64,000 bases of DNA from Tolypothrix campylonemoides VB511288. Its GTDB lineage: Bacteria; Cyanobacteriota; Cyanobacteriia; Cyanobacteriales; Nostocaceae. Shown one piece after another: positions 17,491-26,203 of the stretch. The stretch covers positions 957,686 through 1,021,685 of the forward strand of contig JXCB02000002.1 of NCBI GenBank assembly GCA_000828075.3. Reading direction: 5' to 3'. Within the stretch, counting starts at the first letter, position 1; every line of letters starts with the position of its first letter. The position numbers and the translations under genes were made by a program. The notes beneath the pieces are model-generated. The model was not told the origin of the DNA. It saw only the letters and a program-made list of their open reading frames with translations, and did no database searches.

Positions 17491-18825
17491 CTATCCTACA
17501 AGTAAGTTTTCTTCAGGATAATGAACTCTGCTGGGTCGGGGGTCTCCAAGTATAGCTGACATGAGTAGCAAAATACCAACTCTTCCAATATACATTGTTA
17601 CAATTAATATTAGCTTGGCTGCTGGAGACACACTACTCGTAATTCCAGTCGAAAGACCTACTGTAGCAAAGGCAGATACGACTTCAAACAAGATTTGAAT
17701 AAATTCCAATTTTGGGTCTGTCAATGCAATTAAAATCGTAGATACAATCACAGTACCGACTGAACCAATCAAAGCTCCAACCGCTTTTAAAATTAAATTT
17801 ATTGTTATCTTGCGATCATATAGTAAAACTTCTTCTTTACCCTGAAGAATTGCTTTGGTACAACTGGTAAGGACTCTCAAAGTGGTCGTCTTGAGTCCGC
17901 CTCCTGTACCGCCTGGGCTTGCACCTACAAACATTAATGCAATCGTAATAAATAGACCAGCAGTGGTCATTTTGCCTATATCTATAGTATTGAATCCAGC
18001 GGTTCTAGGAGTAACCGATTGAAACCAAGCTACTAATAACTTGTCACTAATACTAAGAGAGCTAAATGTTTCCGGATTTCTTAACTCTACAAAGAAAAAT
18101 GCAATTGTCCCAGCTATTAAAAGAATTAATGTTGTGCTAGTTGCAACTTTAAAATCAAGGGAAAATACGAGCTTTGCAGGTTTTTTGAGCAAGCGATCGC
18201 GTAACCAAAAGTAAGTTTCTAAAATGACCTGGTAACCAATTCCCCCAAATATAATCAATACCGTCACTGTGAAAACAATTAAAACCGATGACTGATATCC
18301 AATCAAATTATCTTTAAATAAACTAAAACCTGCATTATTCCAAGAGTTAACGCTATGAAAAATAGCTAACCAAATTCCTTTATCCCATCCATACTGGGGA
18401 ACAAAAGCTGGTAACAGTAAAAAAACTCCTGTGATTTCAAAAATTAAGGTTGTTGCAATAATCGAGCGGATAATTTGGGCGCTTCCATGCATTCCTGGTC
18501 GGTCTAATGCTTGTTGAATAGCAACTTTTTGTTTTAGGTCAAATTTACGACCAATAAGCAGAATTAAAAAGGTGGTCGTTGTCATATAGCCTAAACCACC
18601 AATTTGTACTAATAGCGCAATAAATAATTGACCCCAAAAAGAAAAATAGGTGCCAGGATCTACCACCGATAACCCTGTGACACAAACTGCTGATGTGGAA
18701 GTGAATAATGCTACGATTAAGTCATTCCACGTACCACTGCTGGTAGAAAAAGGCATCATCAGCAGGAGAGTACCGACAGCGACCATCGCTATAAATCCTA
18801 AACAAATTGTGCGAGAAACAGTCAT
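17491..18825 (-). CDS. ktrB: Potassium uptake pore subunit (TrkH/KtrB family)
   Basis: Membrane K+ translocating subunit of the Ktr system. 444 residues of four membrane-pore-membrane repeats. The selectivity-filter glycines are visible in each pore loop: TSAVCVTGLSVVD, NSWNNAGFSLF, TPRTAGFNTIDIG, and FATVGLSTGIT. The intramembrane gating loop of repeat 3 is glycine-rich (GASPGGTGGGLKTTTL). First in the operon with ktrA. Divergent from the tocopherol genes across a 150-base spacer that must hold both promoters. Confidence 0.92.
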   Translation of the reverse strand: MTVSRTICLGFIAMVAVGTLLLMMPFSTSSGTWNDLIVALFTSTSAVCVTGLSVVDPGTYFSFWGQLFIALLVQIGGLGYMTTTTFLILLIGRKFDLKQKVAIQQALDRPGMHGSAQIIRSIIATTLIFEITGVFLLLPAFVPQYGWDKGIWLAIFHSVNSWNNAGFSLFKDNLIGYQSSVLIVFTVTVLIIFGGIGYQVILETYFWLRDRLLKKPAKLVFSLDFKVATSTTLILLIAGTIAFFFVELRNPETFSSLSISDKLLVAWFQSVTPRTAGFNTIDIGKMTTAGLFITIALMFVGASPGGTGGGLKTTTLRVLTSCTKAILQGKEEVLLYDRKITINLILKAVGALIGSVGTVIVSTILIALTDPKLEFIQILFEVVSAFATVGLSTGITSSVSPAAKLILIVTMYIGRVGILLLMSAILGDPRPSRVHYPEENLLVG

Positions 18826-18975
18826 AAGTTAAGTAAAAAAAATAACACTTTTATTTGATAGGGGCACGGATTCCCTCAGGTAAAAGCAAAAACACCTTTA
18901 TTTAATTAAAAACACACATGGTAGCCTACCAGTATGTATTTTTGAAATCTCGTTTGTCTGAAAACCCCTTTCTTC

Positions 18976-19818
18976 ATGAGTGCAACACTTTACCAGCAAA
19001 TCCAGCAGTTTTACGATGCTTCCTCCGGTTTATGGGAGGAAATATGGGGCGAACATATGCACCACGGTTACTACGGTGCAGATGGTACGCAAAGAAAAGA
19101 CCGCCGTCAGGCGCAAATTGACTTGATTGAAGAACTCCTGAAGTGGGCTGGAGTACAGCAAGCTGAAAATATCTTAGACGTGGGTTGTGGAATTGGTGGG
19201 AGTTCTCTGTATTTGGCAGGAAAATTTAATGCTAGGGCGACAGGAATTACTCTGAGTCCGGTGCAAGCTGCAAGAGCGACAGAACGCGCTTCTGAGTTTG
19301 GGTTGAGTGCTAGAAGCCATTTTCAAGTGGCTGATGCTCAAGCAATGCCTTTTCCTGACAACTCTTTTGACTTGGTTTGGTCGCTGGAAAGTGGTGAGCA
19401 TATGCCGGATAAAACCAAGTTTATGCAGGAGTGCTATCGGGTACTCAAACCTGGTGGAACTTTGATTATGGTGACTTGGTGTCATCGACCAATTGAGAAT
19501 TTACCACTTACAGCGGATGAGGAGAAGCACTTGGCGGAGATTTATCGGGTGTATTGCTTGCCTTATGTGATTTCTTTACCTCAGTATGAAGCGATCGCTC
19601 GTCAGTTAGGTTTGCAAAATATCCAAACTGCTGATTGGTCTAAGGCTGTTGCTCCGTTTTGGGATATAGTGATTGATTCAGCGTTTTCTCCAAAGGCGAT
19701 TTGGGGTTTGCTGTGTTCGGGTTGGAGTACTATCCAAGGGGCGCTGTCTCTGGGGTTGATGCGTCAGGGTTATGAGCGCGGGTTGATTCGGTTTGGGTTG
19801 TTGTGTGGAAATAAATAA
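18976..19818 (+). CDS. Gamma-tocopherol methyltransferase-like SAM enzyme
   Basis: Predicted to methylate gamma- to alpha-tocopherol with SAM (VTE4 type). 280 residues. Motif I of the Rossmann fold is ENILDVGCGIGGSSLYLA, followed by GITLSPVQAARA, DAQAMPFPDNSFDLVWS, and the family-typical ESGEHMPDK plus YRVLKPGGTLIMVTWCHR. The front segment IQQFYDASSGLWEEIWGEHMHHGYY is the usual one for tocopherol methyltransferases. The downstream homogentisate phytyltransferase, 39 bases away, strongly supports the pathway. MPBQ methyltransferase is the alternative but is less likely on these motifs. Confidence 0.88.
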   Translation: MSATLYQQIQQFYDASSGLWEEIWGEHMHHGYYGADGTQRKDRRQAQIDLIEELLKWAGVQQAENILDVGCGIGGSSLYLAGKFNARATGITLSPVQAARATERASEFGLSARSHFQVADAQAMPFPDNSFDLVWSLESGEHMPDKTKFMQECYRVLKPGGTLIMVTWCHRPIENLPLTADEEKHLAEIYRVYCLPYVISLPQYEAIARQLGLQNIQTADWSKAVAPFWDIVIDSAFSPKAIWGLLCSGWSTIQGALSLGLMRQGYERGLIRFGLLCGNK

Positions 19819-19820
19819 AC

Positions 19821-19857
19821 GAACCGCAGAGGCGCAGAGAGCGCAGAGAGAGGAGAG
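19821..19857 (+). repeat. CGCAGAG-type mini-repeat between tocopherol genes
   Basis: ACCGCAGAGGCGCAGAGAGC followed by GCAGAGAGAGGAGAG. It fills the gap between the two tocopherol genes, and its GGAGAG end forms the ribosome-binding site of the next ATG. The same phrase occurs at ~12866 and ~48062. Confidence 0.8.
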
Positions 19858-20781
19858 ATGAGTCAGGTTTCAGAGCCAGGGTTTCAGGCGAGTTGGTTTT
19901 ATAGTTTTTGGAAGTTTTCGCGTCCTCACACGATTATTGGCACGAGTTTGAGTGTGTTGGGGTTGTATTTGATTGCTGTTGCTGCTAGCAATGGTAATTA
20001 TTCCCTATTCCCTCTTTTAGGAGCCTGGATTGCCTGTCTGTGTGGCAATATCTACATCGTGGGGCTGAATCAACTTGAGGATGTGGCAATTGACAAGATT
20101 AATAAGCCTCATTTGCCTGTCGCTGCTGGGGAGTTTTCCACAACTACAGGGAAATTTATTGTAGCTATTACAGGCATTTTGGCACTGCTGTTGGCGTTGC
20201 TTCAAGGACCGTTTTTGTTTGGAATGGTAGCTATTAGTTTGGCAATTGGTACTGCTTATTCTTTGCCGCCTATTCGTTTGAAGCGGTTTCCTTTTTGGGC
20301 AGCGTTGTGTATTTTTTCAGTGCGCGGGGCAATTGTTAATTTAGGGCTGTTTTTGCACTATAGTTGGGTGTTTCAACAAAGCCAGTTAATTCCCTCTTCG
20401 GTGTGGGTGCTGACGTTGTTTATTTTGGTTTTTACGTTCGCGATCGCCATCTTTAAAGACATTCCCGATATGGAAGGCGATTTGCTGTATAATATCCAAA
20501 CTTTCACTCTCCAACTTGGTAAGCAAGCGGTTTTCAATCTCGCTCTTTGGGTGTTAACTGTCTGCTATGTGGGGATGATTTTAGTTGGTGTGCTGCGACT
20601 GGCTGAGGTAAATTCTCTGTTTTTGGTGATAACTCATCTCGTTGCAGTGGTTTGGATGTGGCGGCAAAGTAGACAAGTGGACTTGCAAGAGAAAACTGCG
20701 ATCGCTCGCTTTTACCAATTCATCTGGAAACTGTTTTTCTTGGAATATCTGCTTTTTCCAATAGCTTGTCTTTTGGCTTAA
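19858..20781 (+). CDS. Homogentisate phytyltransferase
   Basis: Membrane prenyltransferase (UbiA superfamily) that joins phytyl diphosphate to homogentisate with loss of CO2, the first committed step to tocopherols (VTE2 type). 307 residues, about eight or nine membrane segments. First Asp-rich motif NQLEDVAIDKINKPHLPVAAG and second motif AIFKDIPDMEGD, both needed for Mg-diphosphate binding, are intact. FSRPHTIIGTSLSV at residues 20-33 is the family's N-terminal signature. Operon with the methyltransferase upstream. A GGTGCGT/ACGCACC hairpin follows. Confidence 0.92.
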   Translation: MSQVSEPGFQASWFYSFWKFSRPHTIIGTSLSVLGLYLIAVAASNGNYSLFPLLGAWIACLCGNIYIVGLNQLEDVAIDKINKPHLPVAAGEFSTTTGKFIVAITGILALLLALLQGPFLFGMVAISLAIGTAYSLPPIRLKRFPFWAALCIFSVRGAIVNLGLFLHYSWVFQQSQLIPSSVWVLTLFILVFTFAIAIFKDIPDMEGDLLYNIQTFTLQLGKQAVFNLALWVLTVCYVGMILVGVLRLAEVNSLFLVITHLVAVVWMWRQSRQVDLQEKTAIARFYQFIWKLFFLEYLLFPIACLLA

Positions 20782-20810
20782 AAATTGACCGTAATTTAGG
20801 CTTGTTTTAA

Positions 20811-20836
20811 GGTGCGTGACATTGGGTTAACGCACC
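20811..20836 (+). terminator. Hairpin after the tocopherol operon
   Basis: Perfect 7-bp stem GGTGCGT / ACGCACC with a 12-base loop, 29 bases past the stop. It belongs to the common GGGTGCGTTA-type repeat and only possibly terminates. Confidence 0.4.
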
Positions 20837-20946
20837 CGACATCTCAATTTATTAGACCTCTGGTAAAAGTCAAATATATGAAAATTAAACCACAGATATA
20901 CAAGTTTAACTTGTCACCAATACGAGCTAACGACAATTACCAAATC

Positions 20947-21297
20947 TTATAATGCTTCGCTCGTGCCAAAATCAGTAAATTGGCGCACATAAGGTTCATG
21001 AAACGCCAGAATAATATCCTGCTTGAGCACTCCCATTTCAACTAACCGATTGGCAATTCCCTCTTCCGTGCCATCATGCTGAATCCAGATTTTCCCACCT
21101 TTAATATCAAGATGCAGAATACAGCCAAAATCACGTTTATTTCCACGCCAGCCTACATAAAGTAGTTGGTAGTGATCCTGCTGATCATCGAATATCGTCT
21201 GCACTTCATACTCTTGGGCATCTCGCTGCATCGAAGCCCGTTCTCGCCGTTCTGAAAGAAGATGTCGAATATATTGCCGATATTGCTCTACAGCCAT
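20947..21297 (-). CDS. xisI: XisI family protein
   Basis: 116 residues. XisI was named as a factor controlling excision of the fdxN DNA element in Anabaena, but most cyanobacterial copies, often many per genome, have no such element near them and their role is open. Family pattern: VEQYRQYIRHLLSERR at the start, QTIFDDQQDHYQLLYVGW, CILHLDIKGGKIWIQHDGTE, and the end IILAFHEPYVRQFTDF. Appears intact. The ancestral xisH frame overlaps its start by 10 bases, the usual coupled arrangement, but that xisH is now broken. Confidence 0.93.
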   Translation of the reverse strand: MAVEQYRQYIRHLLSERRERASMQRDAQEYEVQTIFDDQQDHYQLLYVGWRGNKRDFGCILHLDIKGGKIWIQHDGTEEGIANRLVEMGVLKQDIILAFHEPYVRQFTDFGTSEAL

Positions 21298-21698
21298 CGA
21301 TCAATAACCTCCCGTTGCACATCGTAAATCACCAATCGCAATTGATATCGTTTAACAGCCGATGCAATGAACCGTCGTTGAAAGAAACTTTCATAAATCG
21401 GCACACGAACCGCCAAATAAAGTTAGCGATCACTTTCAATTTTTTCTAGGGCGTCCCGATAGTTTAGAAACTGCCCCAAAGCGGTATGAAATTCTGAAAC
21501 ATTGGATGGACTAATAAAATTTTTAATCTCCACCGCGATTTTTCGCCCCTCTCGTTCTGCTGCCAAGAGTTGCTCTGCTGCTAAATCAATCTCAAAATCT
21601 ACATCATCCAAATTAATTTCATAAGGGTCAGCCGTAATCTTCCAGCCTTCTTTTTCTAGGGCAGTTCTGACAACATCATGAAATCGGTCTTTTGCCAT
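21288..21698 (-). pseudogene. xisH: xisH interrupted by one in-frame stop
   Basis: The first 91 codons encode a good XisH start (MAKDRFHDVVRTALEKEGW, then FEIDLAAE, GRKIAVEIKNF of the PD-(D/E)XK-like core). Codon 92 is TAA at 21423-21425. Beyond it the same frame continues without further stops for 44 codons: LYLAVRVPIYESFFQRRFI, then YQLRLVIYDVQREVIDRWL, ending in a stop at 21288 that overlaps xisI. The full length would be 136 residues, normal for XisH. A Leu or Ile codon is expected at the stop (DR-L-LYLAV), so a single base change, TTA to TAA, explains it. Recent inactivation, readthrough or a sequence error are all possible. Confidence 0.88.
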
Positions 21699-22032
21699 AC
21701 GAGTTAAACAAGAACCCTTTTTGTGAATAGCTCACACATATATAAAGATAACTCACTCAATTTGGGATAAAGTTGACAAAGGTGTCAAGGCGGCAAAGTA
21801 ATGGGGTACCCGTGAGGGGGGGGTGAGGTGAGACCACTGCTGCAGGAGGGTTAGCCCGACCTAGGCAACTGGCGTTGGCGCAGCCTCTCCGCAGGAGATA
21901 CCCGAAGGGTGTAAGTCATGAATGCAACGCGCGTATCACCAATTCCTTACTGCAAGCAAAGAAGCACGTTCCTAGCTCTTGGAGTTCTGCATTTTTCTTC
22001 AAAATTCATTTTCTAAATGAACTTTTAACACA
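21699..22032. other. Gap between xisH and the TPR gene
   Basis: Holds a run of G (about 21815-21825) and the mini-repeat at 21850-21914. A short frame over it (21875-22072) is not credible. The TPR gene's promoter must lie in the last ~110 bases. Confidence 0.5.
21850..21914. repeat. Dispersed palindromic mini-repeat, second copy
   Basis: Shares CTCCGCAGGAGATACCCGAA and GGGTGTA with 2240-2318. The upstream part (TAGGCAACTGGCGTTGG) resembles 39371-39388 (TAGGCGACTGGCGTT). Confidence 0.75.
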
Positions 22033-22500
22033 ATGTTTGACAATTTTCAACCAAGTTATATTATTGCCATAACTGCTGTCATTTCTAGTATCGCCATCCT
22101 TGGCTATTTTTCTTGGAAAACTTTGATAACCTCAAATCTTTATCAAAAAGGAGTGAATCTTTATAAGCAAGAAAATTATAAAGATGCTGAAGCAGCTTTT
22201 CGTCAAATGATTTCTCTGAATTCTACGAATGATGTTGTTCACTTGTTGCTAGGAGATACTTTGATGCAGCAAGGTAAACTAGAAGAAGCAATCCAACAGT
22301 TTCAAGAAGTGATTAATCGCGCTCCTAAAAAAGTTGATGCTTATTTGCGTCTCTCGAATGCTTTCATGCGGCAAGAAAAGAAAGCGGAAGCAATTTCTAA
22401 TCTAGAAAAAGCTAGAGATTTATGTCAAGCACAACGTCAACAGGAAAAAGCAGAACAAATCAATCGTATTATTCAAAAAATCAGTAAAAATAATTCGTAA
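22033..22500 (+). CDS. Membrane-anchored TPR protein
   Basis: 155 residues. One N-terminal membrane segment (about residues 9-27, IIAITAVISSIAILGYF) and then three tetratricopeptide repeats from residue 35 (YQKGVNLYKQENYKDAEAAF; LLLGDTLMQQGKLEEAIQQF; LRLSNAFMRQEKKAEAISNL), closed by a basic helix. TPR domains hold protein partners. The layout resembles small photosystem-assembly TPR proteins, but I cannot assign it. The next gene starts 3 bases after its stop, so they are co-transcribed. Confidence 0.85.
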   Translation: MFDNFQPSYIIAITAVISSIAILGYFSWKTLITSNLYQKGVNLYKQENYKDAEAAFRQMISLNSTNDVVHLLLGDTLMQQGKLEEAIQQFQEVINRAPKKVDAYLRLSNAFMRQEKKAEAISNLEKARDLCQAQRQQEKAEQINRIIQKISKNNS

Positions 22501-22503
22501 CTC

Positions 22504-24159
22504 ATGGCTGAAGAATTGGGCAAAGTCTACCTCGTAGGTGCTGGACCTGGAGATATAGCATACCTGACGCTAAAGGCTGATAAACTTTTATCGAATGCTG
22601 AAGTTTTGGTTTACGATGCCCTAGTAGATGCCCAGTTGTTGCAATGCATACCGCCTGATTGTCTGAAGATTAATGTAGGAAAACGCGGTGGTCAACCTAG
22701 TACGCCCCAAGCTGAAATTAACAAGTTACTGGTAAAGTATTGTCAGCAGGGAAAACAAGTTGTTCGCCTGAAGTCTGGTGATCCATTTATTTTTGGTCGC
22801 AGCACTTCTGAAATCGAAGCTTTGAAAACAGCTGGTTGCGATTTTGAAGTTGTACCAGGAATTTCCTCAGCGCTAGCAGCGCCGTTGTTTGCAGGAATTC
22901 CTCTGACAGATCCAGTCATGAGTCGCTGTTTTGCTGTGTTTACAGCTCATGAGCCAGATGCTTTGGACTGGGAAGCGCTGTCACGGTTGGAGACATTGGT
23001 TATTTTAATGGGCGGACAGCATCTTGCTGAGATTTTACATCGGCTGGTGCGACAAGGGCGATGCTCCAAAGGAGCCGCCCCAGGGGGGCGATCGCGCTCA
23101 ACACCCATCGCTATTATCCGATGGGCAGGAACTAGGCAACAAGAAATTTGGACAGGCACTTTCGACAATATACTTGAGCAAACATCTGGTGTGTCGTTGT
23201 CGCCAGTGGTTATTGTAATTGGGGAGGTTGTGGGATTACGCAGTTATCTGCAACCTGAGAAAATATCATTAGCTGATTTCTCAGTAGATAACGCTTTGCA
23301 CCCCAAAACTATGCCTACTACCCAACCCTCATCTACCCCATCTAGCCAACTTCCCTTATCCAATAAAACAATTTTGGTGACACGCGCAACTGGACAGTCA
23401 AGCCAATTTACGGAACTTCTGACTGCATCAGGCGCAAGTGTCATTGAAATGCCAACGTTGGAAATTTGTCCGCCTTCGAGTTGGGAAGGTTTGGATAATG
23501 CGATCGCCAATTTATCCGACTTTGACTGGTTAATTCTCACTTCCACCAACGGCATAGATTACTTTTTTGAAAGATTGTTTGCACAGGGTAAAGATGCTCG
23601 CGCTTTGGCTGAAATCAAAATTGCCGTTGTCGGTGAGAAAACAGCTAAAAGCCTCAATCAACGGTGTCTGCAACCAGACTTTATTCCTCCCAACTTTGTC
23701 GCCGATTCGTTGGTGGAAAACTTTCCCGAAGAACTCACAGGTAAAAAGATTTTATTCCCTACAGTGGAAAGCGGCGGACGGGATGTTTTGCTGAAAGAAT
23801 TAACTGCTAAAGAAGCAGAGGTTATACAAGTACCAGCTTATCAATCTTGCTGTCCCAAAAGTGTACCTCCTTCAGCAGAATTAGCTCTTCAAAGTGGAAA
23901 CGTCGATGTTATTACGTTTGCTAGTTCCAAAACTGTACAATTTTTTTATCAACTAGCAGAAAAGATATTTTCTGAAAATACTCAAGACAATCAATCATCT
24001 GGGGTGGCTGATGCGTTAAAAGAAGTTTGTATTGCTTCCATTGGTCCCCAAACTTCTAAAACTTGTCGTTCCTTATTCGGACGCGTGGATGTAGAAGCAG
24101 AGGAATATACTTTAGATGGATTGACTCAAGCACTGATAAAATGGGCGACGAATTTTTAA
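22504..24159 (+). CDS. cobA-hemD: Uroporphyrinogen-III C-methyltransferase / uroporphyrinogen-III synthase fusion
   Basis: Two enzymes in one chain. Residues ~5-250 are CobA/SUMT, adding two methyls from SAM to uroporphyrinogen III at the siroheme and cobalamin branch: VYLVGAGPGDIAYLTLKA, YDALVD, GKRGG, VVRLKSGDPFIFGR, EVVPGISSALAAP. A Ser/Pro/Thr linker at ~272-288 leads to HemD at ~290-545: ILVTRATGQSSQFTELL, LILTSTNGIDYFF, TFASSKTVQFF, SIGPQTSKTC. HemD closes hydroxymethylbilane to uroporphyrinogen III. A 10-residue insertion (CSKGAAPGGR) lies in the SUMT C-terminal part, where relatives read QGRSRSTP. It comes from a 30-bp palindromic repeat. Fusion of these two activities is known in cyanobacteria and other bacteria. 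Confidence 0.93.
   Translation: MAEELGKVYLVGAGPGDIAYLTLKADKLLSNAEVLVYDALVDAQLLQCIPPDCLKINVGKRGGQPSTPQAEINKLLVKYCQQGKQVVRLKSGDPFIFGRSTSEIEALKTAGCDFEVVPGISSALAAPLFAGIPLTDPVMSRCFAVFTAHEPDALDWEALSRLETLVILMGGQHLAEILHRLVRQGRCSKGAAPGGRSRSTPIAIIRWAGTRQQEIWTGTFDNILEQTSGVSLSPVVIVIGEVVGLRSYLQPEKISLADFSVDNALHPKTMPTTQPSSTPSSQLPLSNKTILVTRATGQSSQFTELLTASGASVIEMPTLEICPPSSWEGLDNAIANLSDFDWLILTSTNGIDYFFERLFAQGKDARALAEIKIAVVGEKTAKSLNQRCLQPDFIPPNFVADSLVENFPEELTGKKILFPTVESGGRDVLLKELTAKEAEVIQVPAYQSCCPKSVPPSAELALQSGNVDVITFASSKTVQFFYQLAEKIFSENTQDNQSSGVADALKEVCIASIGPQTSKTCRSLFGRVDVEAEEYTLDGLTQALIKWATNF
23062..23091 (+). repeat. 30-bp palindromic insertion in cobA at a HIP1 site
   Basis: Two small hairpins (GCTCC-AAA-GGAGC and CGCCCC-AGG-GGGGCG) are inserted inside GGGCGATCGCG, repeating GGGCGA on both sides. 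Removing 30 bases restores the usual Q-G-R-S-R-S-T-P reading. The frame is kept. Confidence 0.8.
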
Positions 24160-24369
24160 TATTAAAAATTCTTGAAAATGTCTAATAACTTTGCTTAACC
24201 CAATATTTAATTGCACACAACTAACCATTAACTAACCATTAAATTTTAGCCTTTATCTTAATGGTATTAACAATATCTGCTCCTGCATACTATTTACGCC
24301 TCTAAACACTCTAGGATTTGAGAACTAAGAGTGCTCATCACAGATTTCACCTGGTTAAAGGGGTAATTA

Positions 24370-25989
24370 ATGTACTCGAAAGCCCGTCTCCTTGTTAAGA
24401 TAACAACTTTGTACTTAGCAATTCCCTTCAGTTTGCTCCTAACAGTAGTTAAACCACTTGTTGGCAGTGCTCATCCTGAATCAAAACAGACGAGCGAACC
24501 CTATTCCCCTTCACTTCCTCTTGGCCAGTCTAATTTGAACGAATCACGAGTATCGAATCAATTAGCGCCTGGTGTTGTCCATACTGTTATTGTCAGGGGG
24601 GAGCAGTCAGACCGTGGCGTGTATACAGTTGATGTCACATTTAAAGCTACCCGAGAAGATGCTCAAACTGTTGCAGAATCGTTAGTAGCTCTGGGATATG
24701 AACCTCGTGTTGAGCCGATACTGCAACGAGCACCTGATGATCCAGATTCTGGTCCGCTCGGTTATTTAGTTCGTGTCGGTACTTTCTCTACAGAAACTGC
24801 TGCGACTGATTTACTGAGGCAACTGACATCTGCTGGATATTCAGGACTCAGAGTTGTGAACACCGCAGAAGATGGGGGAGAAACAACTGGTCCGTGGGTG
24901 GTGAATGTACTTGAGGTAGATCCCGCTTTGTTTCATGGAAAACTTGTTCCCGCACTTGCTACTGGAATTGTTCCTGGTAATGAACGTTTGACGCAGCTTG
25001 TTGAGCGAACTAAGGCTTTAGCAGCAGTCAACGGAGGATATTTTGTCATTGGAGCCAACGATGGTACCCCAGGCGACCTTGCAGGTATTTCTATCATTCG
25101 CGGAAAGCTGGTGAGCGAAGCAGTTAATGGCAGAACTAGCCTAATTCTCCCTTCGAGTTTTGGTAGAGGTGCTCGTGTAGCTGCTCTCAGCTCTAAAGTG
25201 ACTGCAACGGCAAACGATGGTGCAACACGTGAGGTGGATGGGTTGAACCGCAAGCCAGGTTTGATTCGAGGTTGCGGCGGTGTCGGTGGAGATATGCCTA
25301 CTGAAAATCCTAAGCATGACTTTACTTGTACAGATAACAGCGAGCTCATTCAATTTACACCAGCTTTTGGTCAAACCACAGAGCCAGGTGAGGGGGTAGA
25401 AGTTGTACTTGATGCATCAGGTCACGTTATAGAATTTCGAGAGCAGCGGGGAGGTCAGATTCCAAGCAATGGCTCAGTTTTGTCAGGTACGGGTGATGCT
25501 GTTGAGTGGTTACAAACTTATGCACAACCGGGGGCAAAGATTGATATTAAGCAAAATGTTCTAGCCGATGGAGAAGAACTGCCAATTGAAAAAACTTTGG
25601 GCGTGATCAATGGTGGTCCGAGTTTGCTACGTAATGGAAAAATTAAAATAACTGCCTTCAAAGAAGGATTTCACTGGCAGGAAAATCCAGAGTTTTACTA
25701 CAGATTTGGAGTCCGACGCAACCCTCGGACTTTAGCTGGTATTACAGTAACAGGAAAGCTACTTTTAGTGACAGTTGACGGTCGTCAGCCAGGATGGAGT
25801 GTGGGTGCTTCTTTTGAAGAAAGCGCTCGGATTATGCGATCGCTAGGAGCAACAGATGCTGTTAACCTTGATGGCGGTGGCTCGACAACCATTACTATTA
25901 ACGACCAGCTTATTAACCGTCCGTCTGACTCTACTGGTGAGCGACCGATTGCTGATGCTATTGTCATTCAAAACCGAAGAGTTCCGTAG
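24370..25989 (+). CDS. Secreted phosphodiester glycosidase family protein (NAGPA/DUF2233) with SPOR-like region
   Basis: 539 residues. The signal or anchor segment is at residues 12-32. Residues ~70-170 contain two half-repeats of the SPOR type (VYTVDVTFKATREDAQTVAE; GYLVRVGTFSTETAATDLLRQL), which bind peptidoglycan glycan strands. From ~175 comes the NAGPA/phosphodiester glycosidase domain: VNVLEVDPALFHGKLVPALA, TKALAAVNGGYFVIG-x-DGTPGDLAG, LGVINGGPSLLRNG, RRNPRTLAGITVTGKLLLVTVDGRQPG, and the end VNLDGGGSTTITINDQLINRPSD. Enzymes of this group cleave GlcNAc-1-phosphodiesters. The true substrate here is probably envelope polysaccharide. It stands alone, preceded by a ~210-base AT-rich leader. 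Confidence 0.87.
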   Translation: MYSKARLLVKITTLYLAIPFSLLLTVVKPLVGSAHPESKQTSEPYSPSLPLGQSNLNESRVSNQLAPGVVHTVIVRGEQSDRGVYTVDVTFKATREDAQTVAESLVALGYEPRVEPILQRAPDDPDSGPLGYLVRVGTFSTETAATDLLRQLTSAGYSGLRVVNTAEDGGETTGPWVVNVLEVDPALFHGKLVPALATGIVPGNERLTQLVERTKALAAVNGGYFVIGANDGTPGDLAGISIIRGKLVSEAVNGRTSLILPSSFGRGARVAALSSKVTATANDGATREVDGLNRKPGLIRGCGGVGGDMPTENPKHDFTCTDNSELIQFTPAFGQTTEPGEGVEVVLDASGHVIEFREQRGGQIPSNGSVLSGTGDAVEWLQTYAQPGAKIDIKQNVLADGEELPIEKTLGVINGGPSLLRNGKIKITAFKEGFHWQENPEFYYRFGVRRNPRTLAGITVTGKLLLVTVDGRQPGWSVGASFEESARIMRSLGATDAVNLDGGGSTTITINDQLINRPSDSTGERPIADAIVIQNRRVP

Positions 25990-26203
25990 CTGAACTGAGA
26001 GCGATCGCTGGAACGGATACATAAAAAGAACTCATAAATAATCATTGTTGTTATGTAAGATTATTTATGAGTTATAGGTGAGCGCTCAGCGGCTCGACTG
26101 AGCTCACGCCGAAGTCTTCGCCGAATGTCCGAACGGTTTTAGACCCATTTTTTCGATAACTATCAGGTCAAATGTGGGGTCGCTGCTGGAAATAGCTCAC
26201 CCA

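Noticed and set aside
20947-21698. fdxN excision element
   Set aside because: XisH/XisI are present, but there is no XisF-type recombinase, no fdxN and no border repeats in the window.
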